DNA of 64,000 nt from contig CP042428.1 of the NCBI GenBank assembly GCA_024207135.1, positions 186,001-250,000 of the forward strand. The letters run 5' to 3'. Each line of letters begins with the position of its first letter. Within the stretch, counting starts at the first letter, position 1. Below, one piece after another: positions 54,657-63,341 of the stretch. The notes under the pieces were generated by a model. It was not told where the DNA came from, did no database searches, and was given only the letters and a program-made list of their open reading frames with translations. This stretch comes from Arthrobacter sp. C2 (lineage in GTDB: Bacteria > Actinomycetota > Actinomycetes > Actinomycetales > Micrococcaceae). The translations under genes and the position numbers were made by a program.

Positions 54657-57600
54657 TTGCAGATCTCCACGCGGCAGCTGATTTCCGCCGGGTTCGACGA
54701 CCTGGAGCGGGCCAAGCGTTTCCTGGGCGACAGGGAACTGGCCGGCATCGACCATGCAGCGCTGGTGCGCCACTTGGCATACGCCGCGGACCCGGACCAG
54801 GCGCTGCTGTCGCTGATCCGCCTGGTTCCGCATGCCCCCGCGGCGTTGGAACTGGCCGCCGACCCACGCACCGCCCCGGGGTTGCTGCGCCTGCTGGGCG
54901 CCTCCGGGGCCATGGCGAACTTCATGATCCGCGAACCCGGGTGCCTGGAGGTCTTCCGGACCCCGGCCCCCGACCGCATGGCGGGCCGCGACGCGATGGA
55001 ACTGCGTGCCCAGTTGCTGCGCGCGGTGGGCGCTGATCCGGCCTCCGGGATCCCTCCGGTGGCGGGCGTCTCCGGCGAAGAGGGCTACCGCGTGCTGCGC
55101 GTGGCCTACCGCAAGGCGCTGCTGTCGCTGGTCCACCGGGACCTGGGCGCCGCCGATGCGCTCGAGGCGATGCCGGAGGTCGGCCGGGAACTGGCCGACC
55201 TTGCTGCCGCCGCCCTCGAAGGGGCCCTGGCCATCAGCCGGGCCGAGGCCTCCGCACGCTTTTCCGTCGAGGACGTCGCCGACGTGCGGCTGGCGGTGAT
55301 CGGCATGGGCAAGTGCGGTGCCCACGAACTGAACTACGTCTCGGACGTCGATGTCATCTACGTCCACTCGTCCGAGCGCCTCGACGAGGAGCTGGCCCAC
55401 ACCGTGGCCACGGAACTGGCCTCCGGGATCTCCCGGGCCATCGACGCTTCGGGAACCGAACCGGGGCTCTGGGAAGTCGATGCCAACCTGCGCCCGGAGG
55501 GCAAGGACGGTGCCTTGAGCCGGACGCTGGAATCCCATGCCGCCTATTATGGGCGCTGGGCCGCCTCCTGGGAGTTCCAGGCGCTGCTCAAGGCCCGGGC
55601 GATCGCCGGGGATGCCGAGCTGGGCGCCGCCTACGAGGCCATGATCGCACCGCTGGTGTGGGGTGCCTCGGAACGCGACGGATTTGTCGAGTCCGTGCAG
55701 CGGATGCGCCGGAGGGTCACCGCAAACATCAAGCCGGCCGAGCTGGCGCACCAGATCAAGCTGGGCCCCGGCGGGCTGCGCGATGTCGAATTCACCGTCC
55801 AGCTGCTCCAACTGGTCCACGGCCGGGTCGACGAGACGCTGCGCGTGCGCTCCACCACCGGGGCCATCGCCGCGCTTTCACTGGCCGGATACATCGGCCG
55901 CGACGACGCCAAGAAATTCGACAGCTCCTACCGCTTCCTGCGCGTGCTCGAGCACCGCATCCAGCTGGTGAACCTGCGCCGGACCCACCTGATGCCGCAC
56001 AAGGAATCGGGCCAGCGCGTGCTGGCCCGGGCATTGCGCTCCACCCTGGGCGTCGAGCTGTCCACCGCCGCCGCGCTGCTGGAACGCTGGGGCGAGACCA
56101 AGAAGCTGGTGCGGCTTCTGCACGAGCGGATCTTCTACCGCCCGCTGCTGTCCAACGCCGCCAACCTCTCCGCGGACGAGGTGCGGCTCTCGCCGGAGGC
56201 CGCGCAATCGCGCCTGCGTGCCCTGGGCTATGTGGACCCGAAGGCCGCCATGCGCCACATCGAGGCGCTCACCGGGGGAGTGCGCCGGCGCGCCGCGCTG
56301 CAACGGCAGCTGCTGCCGGTGCTGCTGGGCTGGATCGCCGAGGGCGTTGACCCGGATGCCGGGCTGCTGGGCTTCCGGCGGCTGAGCGAGTCCCTGGGCG
56401 AGTCGCACTGGTACCTGGGCATGCTGCGGGACTCCAACGCGGCGGCCGAGCGGTTGTGCAAGATGCTGTCGAACTCCCGCTTCATCACCGACCTGCTGGA
56501 GGTTTCCCCGGAATCGGCGGCGTGGCTGGGGTCCAGCAAGTCGCTGCAGCCCCTAGGGTACGAGGCGCTATGGGGCGAGATCTCCTCGAAGCTCAAGCGG
56601 AACCTCGGCCCCGACCAGGCGATCCGGCTGATCCGGGTCATCAGGCGCCGCGAGATCCTGCGCATCGCCCTGGCGGACGGCGCCGCGGTCATCGACCAGG
56701 ACACCGTGGGACGGGCCCTGGCGGACAACGACAGGGCCGCCGTGCGCGGGGCCCTGGAGGTGGCCCAGCGCACCGAATATGCCGCGACCCCGCAGCTGGG
56801 CGAGTTCCTGGTGATGGCCATGGGCCGGCAAGGCGGGCATGAGATCGGCTACTGCTCGGACGCGGACGTGATGTTCGTGCAGCGCGCCTTCGACGAGGCC
56901 GACCAGCAGGGCGCCCAGGAACAGGCGATGCGCATCGCCACGGCCCTCGGCTCGTTGCTGGGCAGGCCCATGGTGCCGGCCATCCAAGCCGAACCCCGGC
57001 TGGAAATCGATGCGGCGCTGCGCCCTGAGGGCAAGAGCGGCCCGCTGGTGCGCTCCCTGGCTTCTTATGAGGAGTACTACCGGCGCTGGTCCCAGATCTG
57101 GGAACAACAGGCGCTGCTGCGGGCCACGCCCATGGCGGGGTCCGAGGAATTGGCAGCCGATTTCATGGCCATGATCGATCCGCTGCGCTACGAACAGGTC
57201 ATGGGCGAGGAACAAATCCGCGAGATCCGCCGGATCAAGGCCCGCGTTGAGGCCGAACGCCTGCCCCGCGGCGCGGAGCCCGAGCGGCACCTGAAGCTGG
57301 GCCGCGGCTCCCTCAGCGACGTCGAATGGCTGGTGCAGCTGATGCAGCTGAGCCACGCCAAGGACCATCCGGCACTGCGCACCACCTCCACGCGCCCTGC
57401 ACTGGCAGCCATCGCCGAGGCCGGGATCATCCCGGCCGAGGACGTGGCGCTGCTGGACCATGCATGGTCCCTGGCAACCAGGATCAGGAGCGCCGGGTTG
57501 ATTTGCACCGGGCGGGTCAGCGACGTCCTGCCCAATTCCTGGCGTGACATGGAAGCGGTGGCCCGCTGGTGCGGCTACGCACCGGGGGAGGCCTCGGTGA

Positions 57601-57686
57601 TGGAGGATGATTACCTCAAGGCCACCCGGCGGGCACGGCAGGTCTTCGAGCGCTACTTCTACGGGTTCGAGGACCGAAGCGCGTGA
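54657..57686 (+). CDS. glnE: Bifunctional glutamine synthetase adenylyltransferase/deadenylase
   Basis: 1009 residues from TTG 54657, with GGGGGAG 8 bases upstream. Two nucleotidyltransferase domains are visible: the N-terminal adenylyl-removing domain with GMGKCGAHELNYVSDVDV (D230, D232) and the C-terminal adenylyl-transferring domain with MGRQGGHEIGYCSDADV (D735, D737), each followed by helical regulatory segments. It switches GlnA1 off by AMP attachment to a Tyr and on again by phosphorolysis, under PII control. Location between glnA2 and glnA1 matches mycobacteria. Confidence 0.96.
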   Translation: MQISTRQLISAGFDDLERAKRFLGDRELAGIDHAALVRHLAYAADPDQALLSLIRLVPHAPAALELAADPRTAPGLLRLLGASGAMANFMIREPGCLEVFRTPAPDRMAGRDAMELRAQLLRAVGADPASGIPPVAGVSGEEGYRVLRVAYRKALLSLVHRDLGAADALEAMPEVGRELADLAAAALEGALAISRAEASARFSVEDVADVRLAVIGMGKCGAHELNYVSDVDVIYVHSSERLDEELAHTVATELASGISRAIDASGTEPGLWEVDANLRPEGKDGALSRTLESHAAYYGRWAASWEFQALLKARAIAGDAELGAAYEAMIAPLVWGASERDGFVESVQRMRRRVTANIKPAELAHQIKLGPGGLRDVEFTVQLLQLVHGRVDETLRVRSTTGAIAALSLAGYIGRDDAKKFDSSYRFLRVLEHRIQLVNLRRTHLMPHKESGQRVLARALRSTLGVELSTAAALLERWGETKKLVRLLHERIFYRPLLSNAANLSADEVRLSPEAAQSRLRALGYVDPKAAMRHIEALTGGVRRRAALQRQLLPVLLGWIAEGVDPDAGLLGFRRLSESLGESHWYLGMLRDSNAAAERLCKMLSNSRFITDLLEVSPESAAWLGSSKSLQPLGYEALWGEISSKLKRNLGPDQAIRLIRVIRRREILRIALADGAAVIDQDTVGRALADNDRAAVRGALEVAQRTEYAATPQLGEFLVMAMGRQGGHEIGYCSDADVMFVQRAFDEADQQGAQEQAMRIATALGSLLGRPMVPAIQAEPRLEIDAALRPEGKSGPLVRSLASYEEYYRRWSQIWEQQALLRATPMAGSEELAADFMAMIDPLRYEQVMGEEQIREIRRIKARVEAERLPRGAEPERHLKLGRGSLSDVEWLVQLMQLSHAKDHPALRTTSTRPALAAIAEAGIIPAEDVALLDHAWSLATRIRSAGLICTGRVSDVLPNSWRDMEAVARWCGYAPGEASVMEDDYLKATRRARQVFERYFYGFEDRSA

Positions 57687-57750
57687 AGCGAACGTAAGGT
57701 GGGCTAGACCAGGTGTTTGTGGTTGTCATTGAAAGGGCAGGGAAAGTACC

Positions 57751-58080
57751 ATGCACGTTACCAGCGCCGAACTTGATCAACTTGTCACGAAGGAATGGGA
57801 CAAGGCAACGGCTTCCAACAATGGCCGCAGCGCCATCGCGGTGCTCAAGGATGGGCGCCTGCGCCACACCCTGATCACTCTGCTGGCCGGGTCCACGCTG
57901 AACGACCATGAAAAGCCCGAAGCAGCGACCCTGCAGGTGTTGCGCGGGTCCATCGTGGTCAATTGGGAAGGCGAGTCCAAGACGATCGAGCACGGGGGGC
58001 TGTTCGTGCTGCCCGATGCCGTGCACAACGTCGTGGCAAACGAGGACTGTGCCTTCCTGCTCACGTCGTTGGCGGGTTGA
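57751..58080 (+). CDS. Small cupin domain protein
   Basis: 109 residues. A single cupin barrel is indicated by RHTLITLLAGSTLNDHEKPEAATLQVLRGS and then GGLFVLPDAVHNVVANEDCAFLLT. The usual metal-binding His/Glu set is reduced: one His in NDHEKP and one in AVHNV are seen. The function is unknown; similar proteins often buffer small-molecule signals. AGGGAAAG lies upstream of the ATG. It is 64 bases after glnE and could be read from the same transcript. Confidence 0.8.
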   Translation: MHVTSAELDQLVTKEWDKATASNNGRSAIAVLKDGRLRHTLITLLAGSTLNDHEKPEAATLQVLRGSIVVNWEGESKTIEHGGLFVLPDAVHNVVANEDCAFLLTSLAG

Positions 58081-58108
58081 CCTCGGACCGTCGCATGCCC
58101 AAGCCCTG

Positions 58109-58153
58109 TGTCAATAAACCTTGACGAGCCGACAGTGTCAAGATAGATTGACG
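58109..58153 (+). promoter_or_regulatory. Two identical TGTCAA-N6-TTGACG operators covering a promoter
   Basis: Copy 1 is 58109-58126, copy 2 is 58136-58153, 27 bases apart. The right half of copy 1 (TTGACG, 58121-58126) is a -35, and TAGATT inside copy 2 (58144-58149) is a -10, spaced by 17 bases. A protein bound to either copy would block the polymerase. Confidence 0.75.
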
Positions 58154-58171
58154 TTGGAAGGCAGGTGTTCG

Positions 58172-58375
58172 ATGACCAAGACAAAGCTTGAGCAGGGCGA
58201 GGACGGAACGATTGGCGCCTTGCGCGCGGTGTCCGACCTTCAACAGGACGCCAGGCGCCAGGAATCCGTGCTGGTGCGCCGCGCGCGTGCCGAGGGCTTC
58301 TCCTGGGAGGCCATCGCGCTTGCATTGGGCGTGAGCCGCCAGGCCGTGCACCAGCGTTACGGGAAGAAGTCCTAG
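58172..58375 (+). CDS. 67-residue helix-turn-helix protein
   Basis: 67 residues from ATG 58172 (GGAAGGCAGG upstream). The N-terminal half is a charged helix (DLQQDARRQESVLVRRARAEG), and the C-terminal half a helix-turn-helix (SWEAIALALGVSRQAVHQRYGKK), the type found in small actinobacterial regulators often paired with Clp N-terminal-domain genes. No such partner is adjacent here. The two perfect operators on its promoter suggest it represses itself. It converges with glnA1, separated by a bidirectional hairpin. Confidence 0.82.
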   Translation: MTKTKLEQGEDGTIGALRAVSDLQQDARRQESVLVRRARAEGFSWEAIALALGVSRQAVHQRYGKKS

Positions 58376-58401
58376 CCGATTGCCTGCCCATCGCAGAAAG
58401 C

Positions 58402-58463
58402 AGAAAAGTCCGCGCGGGGCCGGAGCTTCACTCTGAAGCAACGGCGTCCACGCGGACTTTTCT
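58402..58463. terminator. Bidirectional terminator between the HTH gene and glnA1
   Basis: AGAAAAGTCCGCG (58402-58414) pairs exactly with CGCGGACTTTTCT (58451-58463); a smaller hairpin GCTTCA/TGAAGC lies in the loop. T-runs are provided by the stem ends on both strands. Confidence 0.8.
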
Positions 58464-58493
58464 AGTCGGTGCCGGCGAGTCCCGACACCCTAC

Positions 58494-59918
58494 CTAGCAG
58501 CCGTAGTACAGCTCGAACTCGTACGGGTTCGGGCGCAGTGCCAGCGGCTTGATTTCGTATTCGCGCTTGTATTCGATCCAGGTGCGGATCAGGTCCTCGG
58601 TGAACACATCGCCCTCGAGCAGGAAGTCGAAGTCGTTCTCCAGGGCCTCAAGGGCCTCGTCCAGCGAGGCCGGGGCCTTCTGGATGTCCTTGGCTTCCTC
58701 GGCGGGCAGCTCGTAGAGGTCCTTGTCGATCGGGTCCGCGGGCTCGATGCGGTTCTTGATGCCGTCCAGGCCGGCCATCAGCTGTGCGGCGAAGGCCAGG
58801 TACGGGTTGCACGCGGCATCCGGTGCGCGGAACTCGATGCGCTTGGCCTTCGGGTTCGAGCCGGTCACCGGGATGCGAATGCCTGCGGAGCGGTTGCCCT
58901 GCGAGTACACCATGTTGACCGGGGCCTCGTAGCCCTTGACCAGGCGGCGGTAGGAGTTCACGGTCGGGTTGGTGAAGGCCAGGACGGCGGAGGCGTGCTT
59001 CAGCAGGCCGCCGATGTACCAGCGGGCGGTGTCGGACAGGCCGGCGTAGCCCTTCTCGTCGTAGAACAGCGGAACGCCGTTGGCCCACAGCGACTGGTGG
59101 CAGTGCATGCCCGAGCCGTTGTCACCGAAGATCGGCTTCGGCATGAAGGTTGCGGACTTGCCCCAGGCATCGGCCACGTTCTTGACGATGTACTTGAACT
59201 TCAGGATGTCGTCGGCCGAGTGGGTCAGCGTGTTGAACTTGTAGTTGATCTCGGCCTGGCCAGCTGCGCCGACCTCGTGGTGGGAGCGCTCGACCTCAAG
59301 GCCGGCAGCTTCGAGTTCAAGGCAGATGGCGTCGCGCAGGTCGGCCTGCTTGTCGGTCGGGGAAACCGGGAAGTAACCGCCCTTGAAGGGGGTCTTGTAG
59401 CCCTGGTTCCCGCCCTCTTCCTTCTTGCCGGTGTTCCACGGGGCCTCGACGGAGTCGACCTTGTAGAAGGAGCCCTGCGGCTTGGACTCGTACTGCACGT
59501 TGTCGAAGATGAAGAACTCTGCCTCGGGGGCAAAGAAAGCGGTGTCGGCGATGCCGGTCGAGGAGAGGTAGGACTCGGCGCGCTCGGCCACGCCGCGCGG
59601 ATCGCGGTGGTACGGCTCTCCGGTGCGCGGGTTCACGATGGAGAAGTTGAACGCGAGGGTCTTCTCCAGGCGGAACGGATCGATGTAGCCGGAAGTGACA
59701 TCGGGGATCAGCTGCATGTCGGAGTCGGAGATGCCGGCGAAACCGCGGATCGAGGACGCATCGAACAGCTGTCCGTCGATGAAGAAATCCGCGTCGACGG
59801 TGCGTGCCGGGACGTTGAAGTGCTGCTGGATGCCGGGAAGGTCGGTGAAGCGGATGTCAACGAACTTGACGTCTTCTTCGGCAATGTATGCGATGACTTC
59901 TTCGGGACTCTTGAACAT
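58494..59918 (-). CDS. glnA: Glutamine synthetase type I-beta (adenylylated)
   Basis: 474 residues from ATG 59918 (CAGGAG upstream). Motifs include [35 protein letters not shown], and [15 protein letters not shown]. The adenylylation loop has Tyr402 in [11 protein letters not shown], the GlnE target. This is the main ammonia-assimilating enzyme, cytosolic dodecamer. Upstream are a perfect GlnR-type box (60046-60061), a -10 (60008-60013) and an inverted repeat in the leader (59974-59991), so nitrogen control at both transcription and activity level is expected. Confidence 0.97.
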   Translation of the reverse strand: MFKSPEEVIAYIAEEDVKFVDIRFTDLPGIQQHFNVPARTVDADFFIDGQLFDASSIRGFAGISDSDMQLIPDVTSGYIDPFRLEKTLAFNFSIVNPRTGEPYHRDPRGVAERAESYLSSTGIADTAFFAPEAEFFIFDNVQYESKPQGSFYKVDSVEAPWNTGKKEEGGNQGYKTPFKGGYFPVSPTDKQADLRDAICLELEAAGLEVERSHHEVGAAGQAEINYKFNTLTHSADDILKFKYIVKNVADAWGKSATFMPKPIFGDNGSGMHCHQSLWANGVPLFYDEKGYAGLSDTARWYIGGLLKHASAVLAFTNPTVNSYRRLVKGYEAPVNMVYSQGNRSAGIRIPVTGSNPKAKRIEFRAPDAACNPYLAFAAQLMAGLDGIKNRIEPADPIDKDLYELPAEEAKDIQKAPASLDEALEALENDFDFLLEGDVFTEDLIRTWIEYKREYEIKPLALRPNPYEFELYYGC

Positions 59919-59973
59919 GGTCAGGGACTCCTGTGTGGGGTTTCTGCTGTGACGACTAGCGTGCCGTGCCGTG

Positions 59974-59991
59974 AAACGTTTACCAACGTTT
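59974..59991 (-). promoter_or_regulatory. Inverted repeat in the glnA leader
   Basis: AAACGTT-TACC-AACGTTT is a perfect 7-4-7 inverted repeat, 56 bases before the glnA ATG and just after the predicted transcription start. It could be an operator or an mRNA hairpin. Confidence 0.45.
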
Positions 59992-60007
59992 TCTTCCTGT
60001 GTTATCA

Positions 60008-60061
60008 ACACTAGCCCCCAGCGATTACTCTCCTGTGTCTCGATTGTTTCCGTTACGTTAC
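60008..60061 (-). promoter_or_regulatory. GlnR-type box and -10 element upstream of glnA
   Basis: On the minus strand GTAAC-GTAACG-GAAAC (60061-60046) fits the GlnR consensus gTnAc-n6-GaAAc at every conserved base; a second, degenerate copy (GACAC-n6-GTAAT) follows. TAGTGT (60013-60008) is a plausible -10 without a good -35, as expected for an activated promoter; the box would be centred near -52. Confidence 0.6.
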
Positions 60062-60186
60062 ACGGACGCGGAATCCAGCCAATCGGGTGTTGGCTAAATC
60101 ACATCACCTGCCCCAAGTGTGACGGAGGGTGCTTGGCCGGGTGCGAAAGGCTGGCTTTGGGCGCCGACGCCCGGTGTTTGCCCCGG

Positions 60187-60192
60187 TAGGCT
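60187..60192 (+). promoter_or_regulatory. -10 element of a probable leaderless promoter
   Basis: TAGGCT ends 6 bases (GGGGGT) before GTG 60199. Confidence 0.5.
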
Positions 60193-60198
60193 GGGGGT

Positions 60199-60633
60199 GT
60201 GGAAAGAAAAGATTTTGGCTCGTGGCTCGAGGGCCCGCCGCAGCTAAGCAACCAGGAATGGCCCGGCAAGCGGTTGGGGCGCCCCGAAAAGGGACCCGGA
60301 TCGGTCGCACGCATCGGCCGGCGTGTCGCGGCGTTGTTGTTGGACTGGGGGATTGCGATGCTCATCTCGTTCTTCTTCTTCAAGTCCGACCCGACCGCCA
60401 ACCTGATCATCTTCGCGGCCACCCAGATGCTGTTTGTAGGCGTGACCGGACACTCCATCGGACACCGCGTCTTTGGCATGCAGGTCCAGGGGCTGGATGG
60501 CAGTGCGGTGAAGCCGCTGACCGGCATCGTCCGGACCTTGCTGATCTGCCTGGTGGTTCCGGTTCTGTTCAGCGACTCCGACCAGCGTGGCTACCACGAC
60601 CGATTGGGCAAGACGATCCTGGTGCGCATCTAG
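60199..60633 (+). CDS. RDD family membrane protein
   Basis: 144 residues from GTG 60199. The RDD domain begins near residue 36 (ARIGRRVAALLLDWGIAMLISF), with the Arg and Asp that name the family, and has about three membrane helices. The N-terminal ~35 residues are cytosolic (ERKDFGSWLEGPPQ). The family has no firmly known function; transport or resistance to ions has been reported for a few members. In M. tuberculosis the equivalent gene (Rv2219A) also lies between glnA1 and the DUF4191 gene. The promoter layout indicates a leaderless message. A long palindromic terminator follows. Confidence 0.88.
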   Translation: MERKDFGSWLEGPPQLSNQEWPGKRLGRPEKGPGSVARIGRRVAALLLDWGIAMLISFFFFKSDPTANLIIFAATQMLFVGVTGHSIGHRVFGMQVQGLDGSAVKPLTGIVRTLLICLVVPVLFSDSDQRGYHDRLGKTILVRI

Positions 60634-60700
60634 CGCTTCGGATAGGCGCCGAGCCTGGGCCGCGGGCCCGGTGCACCGCACGCAGCTGCCGGATTAAGCA

Positions 60701-60746
60701 AGCAAGGTGGGTGTTGGAACCAATTGGTTCCAACACCCACCTTGCT
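60701..60746. terminator. 46-base perfect palindrome (bidirectional terminator)
   Basis: 60701-60723 is the exact reverse complement of 60724-60746, including AATT at the centre. On RNA it folds as a ~21-bp stem with a 4-base loop, followed by GTTT on the plus strand. It lies between the convergent RDD and DUF4191 genes. Confidence 0.8.
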
Positions 60747-60770
60747 GTTTAAGGAATGCTTTGCCTGGTG

Positions 60771-61526
60771 TTAGCGCATCTGCTTGCGGTTGGGCCGTGC
60801 CCGGTTCGGGTCGATGCCCTTCGGGATCGGCAGCTTGGCGCTGCCCAGGGTGCTCAGGCGCTTGTCCACGGCGCCGATCTCCAGCTTGGTGATCGACTTC
60901 GGAAGCTTCTTCATCTTCTTGCCGACTTCGGCAAGCGGGGTCTGGCCCTCTTCGTTTCCGGCGTTGATCACGTGGATCGGGACGTTCGGAAGCACCCGGC
61001 CCATGCGCTTGCGCTCTGCATCAACCAGCGTGCGAACGCGGACGTTGGGGCCCTCGGTGACCAGCACGACGCCTGCGCGGCCAATACCCAGGAACACCAG
61101 GTCCTTGGTGCGCGGGTTCACCGCCACCGGCTCGTCCTTCAGGATCCAGCCGCGGCGCAACACACTCATGGCCGCGCCGGCAGCGCCGGGACGTCCCTCG
61201 AGCTGCTTGAAGGCGGCCTTCTCGGCTCGACGCGAAAGGATCATGGTCGCAGCCAACAGGGCCAGCGGAAGCGCGATCAGCACCGCCGTGATCCAGTTGT
61301 TGATCAGCAGGCCGATGATCAGGCCCACAACAAGGATGCCCAGGGCAGCCAGAAGCATCAGCCAGACGACCATCGGGTCGTTCTTGCGGGTCATCTGGAA
61401 GACCTGGCCCAGCTGTTTCAGCCGGCCCGGTTCCTTGTTGGCCTTTTCGGCCTTCGGCTTGCGCGAGAACAGTCCGCGCTTAGGACTTGCAGCCTCGGAC
61501 GAGGCGTTATCGGTGTTTTTGGCCAT
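60771..61526 (-). CDS. DUF4191 family membrane protein
   Basis: 251 residues. A basic cytosolic N terminus (~50 residues) is followed by two membrane helices (about 54-74 and 79-96) and a soluble C-terminal domain (GWILKDEPVAVNPRTKDLVFLGIGRAGVVLVTEG). The family is actinobacterial and uncharacterised (Rv2219 in M. tuberculosis). Upstream, TAGAAT (61541-61536 on the minus strand) ends 9 bases before the ATG without a Shine-Dalgarno sequence, suggesting a leaderless or nearly leaderless message. lipA is 31 bases downstream on the opposite side of the transcript order: lipB-lipA-DUF4191 all point the same way. Confidence 0.88.
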   Translation of the reverse strand: MAKNTDNASSEAASPKRGLFSRKPKAEKANKEPGRLKQLGQVFQMTRKNDPMVVWLMLLAALGILVVGLIIGLLINNWITAVLIALPLALLAATMILSRRAEKAAFKQLEGRPGAAGAAMSVLRRGWILKDEPVAVNPRTKDLVFLGIGRAGVVLVTEGPNVRVRTLVDAERKRMGRVLPNVPIHVINAGNEEGQTPLAEVGKKMKKLPKSITKLEIGAVDKRLSTLGSAKLPIPKGIDPNRARPNRKQMR

Positions 61527-61557
61527 AGTGATTCAATTCTACGCGATCGGGCACCGG

Positions 61558-62559
61558 CTAGGAGCCGACCAGCGAGGAAGCCTCCTGGCGGGTGTCGCCG
61601 GAGCTGGCGATGTGTTCCAGCGCCTCCGGGATCGGGAGCCCCTTCTTGCGCATGGCCCCCGCCCACAACCGGCCCGCACGGTACGAGGAACGCACCAACG
61701 GGCCGCTCATGACGCCGAGGATGCCAAGCTCTTCGGCTTCCTGCTGCAGCTCCACGAATTCCTGTGGCTTGACCCAGCGCTCGACGGGGTGGTGGCGCTC
61801 GGTGGGGCGCAGGTATTGGGTGATGGTCAGCAGGTCGCAGCCCGCCGAGACCAGGTCCTTGATGGCCTCGGAGATCTCCTCGCGGGTTTCGCCCATGCCC
61901 AGGATCAGGTTCGACTTGGTAATCATGCCGTTGGCGCGGCCCTGCGTAATGACATCCAGGGAGCGGTCGTAGCGGAATGCCGGGCGGATTGACTTGAACA
62001 GGCGGGGAACCGTCTCGAGGTTGTGTGCATACACCTCGGGGGCGGATGCCGCGATCTCGTCCAGGTATTCGGGCTTGCCGGAGAAATCGGGGATCAGCAG
62101 CTCCACGCCGGTGCCCGGGTTCAGCTGGTGGATGCGGCGCACGGTCTCGGCGTAGAGCCAAGTGCCCTCGTCCGCGAGGTCGTCGCGGGCTACGCCGGTG
62201 ACGGTGGCGTAGCGCAGGCCCATCTTCTTCACGCTCATGGCAACCTTGAACGGTTCGGCGCGGTCGATGGCCTGCGGCTTGCCGGTGTCGATCTGGCAGA
62301 AGTCGCAGCGGCGGGTGCATTCGGAGCCGCCGATGAGGAAGGTTGCTTCCTTGTCTTCCCAGCATTCAAAGATGTTCGGGCAGCCAGCCTCTTCGCAGAC
62401 GGTGTTCAGGCCCTCGGACTTGACCAGCTTCTTCAACCCCACGTACTCGGGGCCGATGTTGATCTTTGCCTTGATCCACTCGGGCTTGCGCTCGACGGGC
62501 GTTTCGGAATTTCGCTGCTCGATGCGCAGCAGGCGGCGACCTTCGGGGGCGGCACTCAT
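61558..62559 (-). CDS. lipA: Lipoyl synthase
   Basis: 333 residues from ATG 62559 (AAGGAG 7 bases upstream). It carries both iron-sulfur motifs: the auxiliary cluster C55-x4-C60-x5-C66 and the radical-SAM C81-x3-C85-x2-C88 (CTRRCDFC). The C-terminal part holds the conserved [12 protein letters not shown]. It inserts two sulfurs into octanoyl groups on lipoyl-dependent enzymes. ATG 62559 overlaps the lipB stop by 4 bases (ATGA), so the two are translationally coupled. The order lipB-lipA-DUF4191 is conserved in mycobacteria. Confidence 0.97.
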   Translation of the reverse strand: MSAAPEGRRLLRIEQRNSETPVERKPEWIKAKINIGPEYVGLKKLVKSEGLNTVCEEAGCPNIFECWEDKEATFLIGGSECTRRCDFCQIDTGKPQAIDRAEPFKVAMSVKKMGLRYATVTGVARDDLADEGTWLYAETVRRIHQLNPGTGVELLIPDFSGKPEYLDEIAASAPEVYAHNLETVPRLFKSIRPAFRYDRSLDVITQGRANGMITKSNLILGMGETREEISEAIKDLVSAGCDLLTITQYLRPTERHHPVERWVKPQEFVELQQEAEELGILGVMSGPLVRSSYRAGRLWAGAMRKKGLPIPEALEHIASSGDTRQEASSLVGS

Positions 62560-63236
62560 GATCGGGCTCCTTCGGGGGTAGTAGCGGTCAACGACACAAT
62601 CGGGCTGAGCAAGGTTTCGAGTTCCTGCTCGACCCGGTCGAGGACGTCGGCTGGAGTGACGGTGGTTCCAGTTTCTTCGCTGATGCTTGTGACACCGGCG
62701 TCGGTGATCCCGCAGGGGATGATTTGTGAATAGGGTGCGAGGTCGTTGGAGCAGTTCAACGCGAATCCGTGCATGGTCACGCCATGGTCTACGCGGATGC
62801 CGATCGCGGCGAGCTTGCGGTCCTGGCCACCGTTGGTTCCGGCAACCCAAACGCCGCTGCGACCCTTGATGCGCACGGCGTCGATGCCGTAATCCAACGC
62901 AACATTGATCAGGGCTTCTTCGAGGGTCGTGACGTACTCGCGGATGCCCTTCATGTCGCGCAAGCGCACGATCGGGTAGCCGACCAGCTGCCCCGGGCCG
63001 TGCCAGGTGAGCTTGCCGCCGCGATCGACATCGATCACGGGGGTTCCGTCGACCGGGAGGTCTTCCGGCTCGGTACGGCGTCCGGCCGTGTATACGGCGG
63101 CATGTTCCAGGAGAAATACAACGGGGCCAGCCACGCCTTCGGTCACGTCATGGTGAACGCGGCGCTGCATGTCCCACGCGATGCGGTAATCGACCAGCTC
63201 GGGGGCATGGCCAATTCGCTCGAATTTGATGGTCAT
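62556..63236 (-). CDS. lipB: Lipoyl(octanoyl) transferase
   Basis: 226 residues from ATG 63236. Catalytic Cys175 in [10 protein letters not shown] and Lys141 in RKLAAIGI correspond to the Cys/Lys dyad of M. tuberculosis Lip[15 protein letters not shown] is the family signature. It moves octanoyl from acyl carrier protein to lipoyl domains, the substrate for LipA. TACTGT ends 7 bases before the start and there is no Shine-Dalgarno site, so the operon message is probably leaderless. It is divergent from a protein kinase gene. Confidence 0.96.
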   Translation of the reverse strand: MTIKFERIGHAPELVDYRIAWDMQRRVHHDVTEGVAGPVVFLLEHAAVYTAGRRTEPEDLPVDGTPVIDVDRGGKLTWHGPGQLVGYPIVRLRDMKGIREYVTTLEEALINVALDYGIDAVRIKGRSGVWVAGTNGGQDRKLAAIGIRVDHGVTMHGFALNCSNDLAPYSQIIPCGITDAGVTSISEETGTTVTPADVLDRVEQELETLLSPIVSLTATTPEGARS

Positions 63237-63243
63237 GGCGATA

Positions 63244-63249
63244 ACAGTA
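63244..63249 (-). promoter_or_regulatory. -10 element of a probable leaderless lipB promoter
   Basis: On the minus strand TACTGT (63249-63244) ends 7 bases before ATG 63236. Confidence 0.45.
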
Positions 63250-63294
63250 CGCCGTCTATCGGGAGGCCCTCGAATTGGCTAACCGTTTGTTTCT

Positions 63295-63303
63295 TGTGGA
63301 TAA
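63295..63303 (-). promoter_or_regulatory. Isolated DnaA-box match
   Basis: TTATCCACA on the minus strand, a perfect consensus box, in the 105-base gap between lipB and the kinase gene. Function uncertain. Confidence 0.25.
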
Positions 63304-63341
63304 CTTAAGCACGGAATTTCTCTCCGGCGTAGAAATGAATC

